A stretch of DNA of 10,669 nt from an uncultured Chromatiaceae bacterium. Its GTDB lineage: Bacteria > Pseudomonadota > Gammaproteobacteria > Enterobacterales > Alteromonadaceae. Shown piece after piece: positions 7,293 through 10,669 of the stretch. A program made the position numbers and the translations under genes. The notes below the pieces were generated by a model. It did no database searches and was not told where the DNA came from. It saw nothing but the letters and a program-made list of their open reading frames with translations. The DNA is taken from assembly GCA_937978655.1 (NCBI GenBank), contig CALJUX010000001.1, forward strand, positions 1-10,669, read 5' to 3'. The number at the start of each line of letters is the position of its first letter. The stretch's first letter is position 1.

Positions 7293-7914
7293 CGCCTGGA
7301 TCGCCGGTGATCTGACCACCGATGCCTGCCGCAATGCACTGGCGCATGACCCGGTCTGGCGGGCTCGTTTTGAAACCGCCGCCCAGTTACAGCAGCTGGC
7401 CCGGCAGCCAGATTATCCGCCGGTACCGCAAGTTGATACCAGCACGATGTTCCGCCAGCAATGGGGTCACAAAACCGCCCGGGCAACATCCTGGTGGCCA
7501 AAACTCAGTGTCGGCATGTCAGCGATGGCACTGGTGATCAGCATGTCGCCGTTAAGCCTGCAAATGCAAAATGGCGGCATTGCGTTGCGCTGGAGCGACG
7601 TCGACCCGGCCGCAGTACAGCTGCAGGTGCAGCAACAAGTGGCGGCGCAACTGGCCAGCTATAAAACCGAACAACAACAGTATCTGCAGTTACAAATGCA
7701 GACACAGCAACAACAACAGGCGTCGCAGCTGATCCTGCTGAAGGATTACCTGACCGAAGCCGAACAGAAAAACCGACGCGGAGACATGCTGGAGCTGGTT
7801 GAATACTTAAACCAGCAACGGCAGGCCGACTGGCAATACTGGCAGGACAATGTTCAGCCCAGTCAGGCCCGGCTGAATTACAGCCCGGATAACCGCAACA
7901 ATCGCCAAAATTAA
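7267..7914 (+). CDS. Putative anti-sigma factor, single-pass membrane protein
   Basis: A 215-residue protein starts inside the end of the sigma gene, with GGAGG (7256-7260) 6 bp before its ATG. The N-terminal 1-75 is predicted cytoplasmic and helical (FDAWIAGDLTTDACRNALAHDPVWRARFE), as expected for a sigma-binding domain. One membrane segment at about 77-96 follows (WWPKLSVGMSAMALVISM). The C-terminal 97-215 would be periplasmic and contains a Gln-rich coiled-coil stretch (about 115-155) with a run of five Gln. The anti-sigma role is inferred from gene order, overlap and topology. The zinc-binding HxxxCxxC motif of ZAS anti-sigma factors is absent; the only Cys is C21. I recognise no named family. 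The N-terminus resembles short RseA-like or FecR-like anti-sigma domains only in size and helicity. Confidence 0.7.
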   Translation: MSNSQQVFDAWIAGDLTTDACRNALAHDPVWRARFETAAQLQQLARQPDYPPVPQVDTSTMFRQQWGHKTARATSWWPKLSVGMSAMALVISMSPLSLQMQNGGIALRWSDVDPAAVQLQVQQQVAAQLASYKTEQQQYLQLQMQTQQQQQASQLILLKDYLTEAEQKNRRGDMLELVEYLNQQRQADWQYWQDNVQPSQARLNYSPDNRNNRQN

Positions 7915-7938
7915 CGCCGCTATTGATGGAGTAGTCTG

Positions 7939-8871
7939 ATGAAACTTATTTCTTATGTGGCAGCTGCAGTGCTGCTGAGCTTATCGACCGGCGGCCAGGC
8001 GGCCACGCAGGTCAGCGACAAACTGAAACAAAATCTGGAGATTATGCGCGACATTCTGCAGAAATCGATGGAACAACCCGGCCGCTCTGCCGGCGTGGGC
8101 CGCATTGACCTCAGTTATCTGGCAGGGCAAGGCGTGTTATTCCAGACCCGCACCTCCGGCGGCTTTGGCCGGTTCTTTGCGGTGGCACCTGTAGCACCTG
8201 TTCCGCCAGTCGCGCCGATTTCACCACCGGATCTGGAAGCCATTACCGATCATGCCAATGCCGTAGCACAAGCGGCCCTGGCCGGTCATGCCGTTGACGA
8301 AGATCAGTTGCAGGAATTGCAGGAACAGGCTGAACTCGCCGCCGAACAAATGATGGAACAACATGAACGGATGCGTGACCAAAGCCGCGAACTGCGCGAA
8401 CAAAAACGTGATCTGGAGCGGGACTTGCGGGATATCCAGCGGGAAAAACGCGATGTCGAGTTCTCGGGCAAAGTCGGCAAACTCGATGCCGAACAGCAAA
8501 AACAACTGCAACAACTGACCGCCAAAGAAACCGCGCTGGCAAAACAAGTCAAAGAGATGCAGCAGAAATACGATGCGGCAGAACAGGAATTGCTGAAAAA
8601 ACGTCAGGAACAGGCGAAAATTGCCCAGCAAAAACAAATCGAACTGATCGCGCAGGTTGGCAGCAAATTCGCCGCAACTTTATGTGATTACGGCGCCAGT
8701 CTGCGCGAATTAAAAGACAGTGAATTTGTCTCGTTGCAGCTGTCCACTGACGGCGGACGTGACAGCAGAGACATTTATTGGGTATTCAAAAAATCTGATA
8801 TTAATCAATGCATCAGCGGCAAAATGGGCGCAGAGTCCTTGCTGAAAAAAGCCGATTATTATCAGTATTAA
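7939..8871 (+). CDS. Exported coiled-coil protein of unknown function, third gene of the ECF cassette
   Basis: The 310-residue protein has a Sec signal peptide (residues 1-21, MKLISYVAAAVLLSLS then GGQA before the likely cleavage), so it should be periplasmic or outside. A first segment (22-80) includes GRIDLSYLAGQGVLFQ, which looks like a conserved fold. A Pro/Val/Ala hinge follows (81-98), then a long charged coiled coil (about 100-240, rich in Glu, Gln, Arg, Lys). The C-terminal domain (about 241-310) has EFVSLQL and DIYWVFKKSDI, with Cys at 249 and 291 that could form a disulfide. GGAG at 7928-7931 lies 7 bp before the ATG, and the gap to the previous gene is only 24 bp, so it is almost surely co-transcribed. 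It may be an effector or sensor partner of the sigma/anti-sigma pair; that is inference. Confidence 0.8.
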   Translation: MKLISYVAAAVLLSLSTGGQAATQVSDKLKQNLEIMRDILQKSMEQPGRSAGVGRIDLSYLAGQGVLFQTRTSGGFGRFFAVAPVAPVPPVAPISPPDLEAITDHANAVAQAALAGHAVDEDQLQELQEQAELAAEQMMEQHERMRDQSRELREQKRDLERDLRDIQREKRDVEFSGKVGKLDAEQQKQLQQLTAKETALAKQVKEMQQKYDAAEQELLKKRQEQAKIAQQKQIELIAQVGSKFAATLCDYGASLRELKDSEFVSLQLSTDGGRDSRDIYWVFKKSDINQCISGKMGAESLLKKADYYQY

Positions 8872-8880
8872 ACAATGTAA

Positions 8881-8911
8881 CAGGGCCTGTGATCGCAGGC
8901 CCTGCGGTTTT
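8881..8911 (+). terminator. Intrinsic terminator of the ECF cassette
   Basis: CAGGGCCTG (8881-8889) and CAGGCCCTG (8896-8904) form a perfect 9-bp GC-rich stem with a 6-nt loop, followed by CGGTTTTA. It begins 9 bp after the stop of the third cassette gene and is the clearest rho-independent terminator in the window. Confidence 0.85.
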
Positions 8912-8923
8912 ACACACCGAATT

Positions 8924-8945
8924 GTTCCTGTAATTATTACAGAAC
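8924..8945. promoter_or_regulatory. Operator-like palindrome upstream of the oxygenase promoter
   Basis: CTGTAATTATTACAG (8928-8942) is a perfect palindrome around a central T. Its arms extend outward as GTT on the left and AAC on the right if one C on the left is bulged, giving near-symmetry over 8924-8945. It ends 5 bp before the -35 of the next promoter, a position suited to an activator or repressor. I cannot match it to a specific regulator. Confidence 0.5.
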
Positions 8946-8950
8946 CGGGC

Positions 8951-8979
8951 TTGACAGTCCCGCCGCTGCTGCGTAAAAA
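8951..8979 (+). promoter_or_regulatory. Sigma70-type promoter for the 2OG-Fe(II) oxygenase gene
   Basis: A perfect -35 TTGACA (8951-8956) is followed by a 17-bp spacer and TAAAAA (8974-8979), four of six matches to the -10 consensus. Predicted transcription from about 8986 leaves a 30-nt leader with GAGGA (9005-9009) before ATG 9016. It lies directly downstream of the cassette terminator, so the oxygenase gene is probably an independent unit. Confidence 0.65.
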
Positions 8980-9015
8980 GCCCATCCAGAACCGAGGTTG
9001 CAGCGAGGAATTGTG

Positions 9016-9609
9016 ATGACGACGGGCCAACTGCCTGAACCAGACTGGTTAGCCGATGCGCTGGAGCAGTTTTATCTGCACGGCCTGGTGGTGTTACCCC
9101 GTGTTCTGGCCACATCCCTGTGTCAGCAACTGCACCTCGAAGCACAACAAGCCGCATTAAAACCCGCCGGAGTCGGCCGCGGTCAGTCTCTGCAACTGGA
9201 TCCTGAGATCCGCCGCGATCAGACCCTATGGCTCGACGGCAGCAGCGCAGCACAACAACAATATCTGGGCCTGATGCAACAAATCCAGCAGGCGGCAAAC
9301 CGCCGTTGTTTCCTCGGCCTGACACACCATGAAGCGCATTTTGCCCGCTACCAGCAAGGCGATTTTTACCAGAAGCATCTGGACGCCTTTCACGGACGTT
9401 CAAACCGCGCGCTGACCACTGTGTGTTATCTCAATGACGTGGCCAGCGGCGGTCAGTTGCAGATCTACACCGAAGACGACGAGCCCCTGATGCAGGTGCA
9501 ACCTCAAACCGGCACGCTGGTGATGTTTGAGAGCACGCGTTTTCCACACGAAGTGCTGCCGGCTGACAGCGTCCGGTTCAGCATTGCCGGCTGGTTTCGC
9601 ACGGATTAG
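9016..9609 (+). CDS. 2OG-Fe(II) oxygenase, SM-20/prolyl 4-hydroxylase-like
   Basis: This is a predicted cytoplasmic non-haem iron dioxygenase using 2-oxoglutarate and O2. The 197-residue protein has the iron triad H121-x-D123 (KHLDAF) and H178 (FPHEVLP), and R187 (VRFSIAGWFR) positioned to bind 2-oxoglutarate. The RYQQGDFYQKHLDAFHGRSNRALTTVCYLND region (from about residue 113) and the preceding FLGLTHHEAHF are typical of bacterial EGL-9/SM-20-type hydroxylases. In Pseudomonas a member of this class hydroxylates a prolyl residue of EF-Tu; whether this protein has that substrate is unknown. The open frame extends upstream, but ATG 9016 is chosen for its GAGGA ribosome binding site 6 bp away. 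It has its own promoter and no obvious terminator before the receptor gene. Confidence 0.88.
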   Translation: MTTGQLPEPDWLADALEQFYLHGLVVLPRVLATSLCQQLHLEAQQAALKPAGVGRGQSLQLDPEIRRDQTLWLDGSSAAQQQYLGLMQQIQQAANRRCFLGLTHHEAHFARYQQGDFYQKHLDAFHGRSNRALTTVCYLNDVASGGQLQIYTEDDEPLMQVQPQTGTLVMFESTRFPHEVLPADSVRFSIAGWFRTD

Positions 9610-9625
9610 AATTTTCTGATAAAAG

Positions 9626-9653
9626 CTGACTTCCCGTATGGCTGAGCTATGCT
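9626..9653 (+). promoter_or_regulatory. Candidate promoter for the Aer-like receptor gene
   Basis: CTGACT (9626-9631), a 16-bp spacer and TATGCT (9648-9653) give four of six matches at each element in the 96-bp gap before the receptor gene. No good match to the flagellar sigma28 pattern (TAAA, about 15 bp, GCCGATAA) was found, although many chemoreceptor genes use it. Confidence 0.3.
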
Positions 9654-9705
9654 CTGCCATGTTCCCCCCTGCCATTTATACATTTATTCTGAAGGACTTA
9701 CCGGT

Positions 9706-10669
9706 ATGCGCCAGAATTTGCCGATCACGACGCACGAACGGACCTTTCCTGCTGGTCAGAAGCTGATTTCGACCACAGATCTCAAAGGTACTATCACTTA
9801 CGCCAATGATGCTTTTGTTGCCATCAGTGGTTTTTCCCGTGAAGAGCTGGTCGGACAGCACCACAATATTGTGCGGCATCCGGACATGCCGGCCGCAGCC
9901 TTTAAAACCTTATGGCATCATCTGCAGCAGGGCAAACCCTGGATGGGACTGGTGAAAAATCGCTGTAAAAATGGCGATTTTTATTGGGTGCATGCCTATG
10001 TCACGCCGATCAGCGAAATGGGTAAAGTGGTGGGATACGAATCGGTCCGTGTGCTGCCGGACCGTAAGCTGGTGCAACATGCCAGCTCGTTGTATGCGCA
10101 GATCAACGCCGGCAAAACACCGCAAGGCCGCAGCTCCGTGCTGGCCTATCAGCTCGGCTGGTATGCGCTGCCGGCGCTGTCATTGCTCGGCGCGGCTGTT
10201 TGTACTGTGCTCGGCAGCTCCGGCCTTGCGACGGCTTTTTCTGCCGCAGCGGCGGTTGCAGCCATGGTGGCGATGCAGCTGCGCAGTAAACATGAACTCA
10301 CAGTCTTGCACGACACGATGCAACATCCTTTTACCGACCCGCTGGCGGTGTTGACCTATGCCCGTCATGGCGGGCAATTAGGTGCACTGGAAGTGGCGCT
10401 GACGGCCAGCAATTCACACCTTGATACCATGCTGACCCGGATTGAAGACTCGGCAACCACAGTGGCGCAACGTTCGGTCTCGGCATATGAGCTGTCCAGC
10501 CAGGCAGTGCAGCGCCTGCAACAGCAGCAGCAACAGACAGAGCTGGTCGCTACCGCCATGCATCAGATGACCACCACTATCGCTGAAGTCGCCAGTCATG
10601 TGCAGGAAACCGCCACCAAGGCAAATGATGCCGACGGCCCGGCGCGCCAGGGCCCGGCCAATGCGCAAA
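9706..10669 (+). CDS. Aer-like PAS-domain methyl-accepting chemotaxis protein (partial at window edge)
   Basis: The gene starts at ATG 9706 (AAGGA at 9692-9696) and runs off the window after 321 codons. The N-terminal PAS domain (about 15-120) closely follows E. coli Aer: STTDLKGTITYANDAFV (22-38), SGFSREELVGQHHNIVRHPDMP (41-62), W79, VKNRCKNGDFYWVHAYVTPI (83-102) and SVRVLPD (113-119). In Aer this domain binds FAD and senses redox state. A hydrophobic membrane-anchoring segment spans about 151-192, with a HAMP-like stretch after it that is poorly conserved. The beginning of the helical signalling domain (about 240-321) has TELVATAMHQMTTTIAEVASHVQETA. The conserved hairpin tip that contacts CheA/CheW lies beyond the edge. 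Its likely role is energy taxis. A Gln run (272-277) interrupts the early coiled coil. Confidence 0.88.
   Translation, partial: MRQNLPITTHERTFPAGQKLISTTDLKGTITYANDAFVAISGFSREELVGQHHNIVRHPDMPAAAFKTLWHHLQQGKPWMGLVKNRCKNGDFYWVHAYVTPISEMGKVVGYESVRVLPDRKLVQHASSLYAQINAGKTPQGRSSVLAYQLGWYALPALSLLGAAVCTVLGSSGLATAFSAAAAVAAMVAMQLRSKHELTVLHDTMQHPFTDPLAVLTYARHGGQLGALEVALTASNSHLDTMLTRIEDSATTVAQRSVSAYELSSQAVQRLQQQQQQTELVATAMHQMTTTIAEVASHVQETATKANDADGPARQGPANAQ

Noticed and set aside
8221..8637. Phe/Leu-rich minus-strand open frame of 138 codons resembling a membrane protein
   Set aside because: It is the antisense of the charged coiled-coil codons of the exported protein, which has a signal peptide, ribosome binding site and terminator in the plus orientation.
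9617..9650. Possible sigma28 flagellar promoter (TAAA ... GGCTGA) before the Aer-like receptor
   Set aside because: The downstream element matches GCCGATAA poorly; the sigma70-like CTGACT/TATGCT pair is a better fit.

Overview
The window looks like chromosomal DNA from a gammaproteobacterium of the Alteromonadales/Rheinheimera type. The evidence is an ftsY-rsmD divergent pair, a YjaG-like DUF416 protein, a YhgN-like MarC protein, DUF2721 and DUF3833 proteins, a REC-DUF3369-HD-GYP regulator and an Aer-like receptor. The genus is an inference from this gene mix; no rRNA or other marker is present. Coding density is high. There are no tRNA or rRNA genes, no insertion sequences, no CRISPR and no phage genes.

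Layout. Positions 1-372 (minus) hold the N-terminal part of ftsY, cut by the window edge inside a hexanucleotide Glu-Pro repeat. It is divergent from rsmD (453-1079, plus), and the short gap carries two overlapping promoter candidates. A DUF416 gene (1116-1718, minus) converges on rsmD. Next on the minus strand is a compact pair: a six-TM MarC/YhgN-type protein (3096-3692), followed with almost no gap by a coiled-coil protein that is about one third glutamine (1812-3095). Divergent from that pair are a DUF2721 membrane protein (3802-4203) and a cyclic-di-GMP phosphodiesterase response regulator (4287-5843). The latter converges on a DUF3833 lipoprotein (5853-6440, minus), with a strong inverted repeat between them.

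After a 288-bp non-coding stretch (252 bp if the upstream lipoprotein start is used) containing striking A/T tracts comes a three-gene plus-strand cassette. It encodes an ECF sigma factor (6729-7292, GTG start), an overlapping single-TM protein in the anti-sigma position (7267-7914) and an exported coiled-coil protein (7939-8871), and it is closed by a clear intrinsic terminator. This cassette is the best candidate for a poorly described system: the putative anti-sigma protein lacks the zinc-binding ZAS motif, and the third protein has no function I recognise. A 2OG-Fe(II) oxygenase gene (9016-9609) follows, with a near-consensus promoter and an operator-like palindrome just upstream. The last gene, from 9706 and cut by the window end, is a PAS-type Aer-like energy taxis receptor.

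Functionally the window mixes housekeeping (co-translational membrane targeting, 16S rRNA methylation) with sensing and envelope genes: c-di-GMP turnover, an ECF regulon, oxygen-dependent hydroxylation and redox taxis. The sensing genes do not form one operon, and any joint role would be inference.
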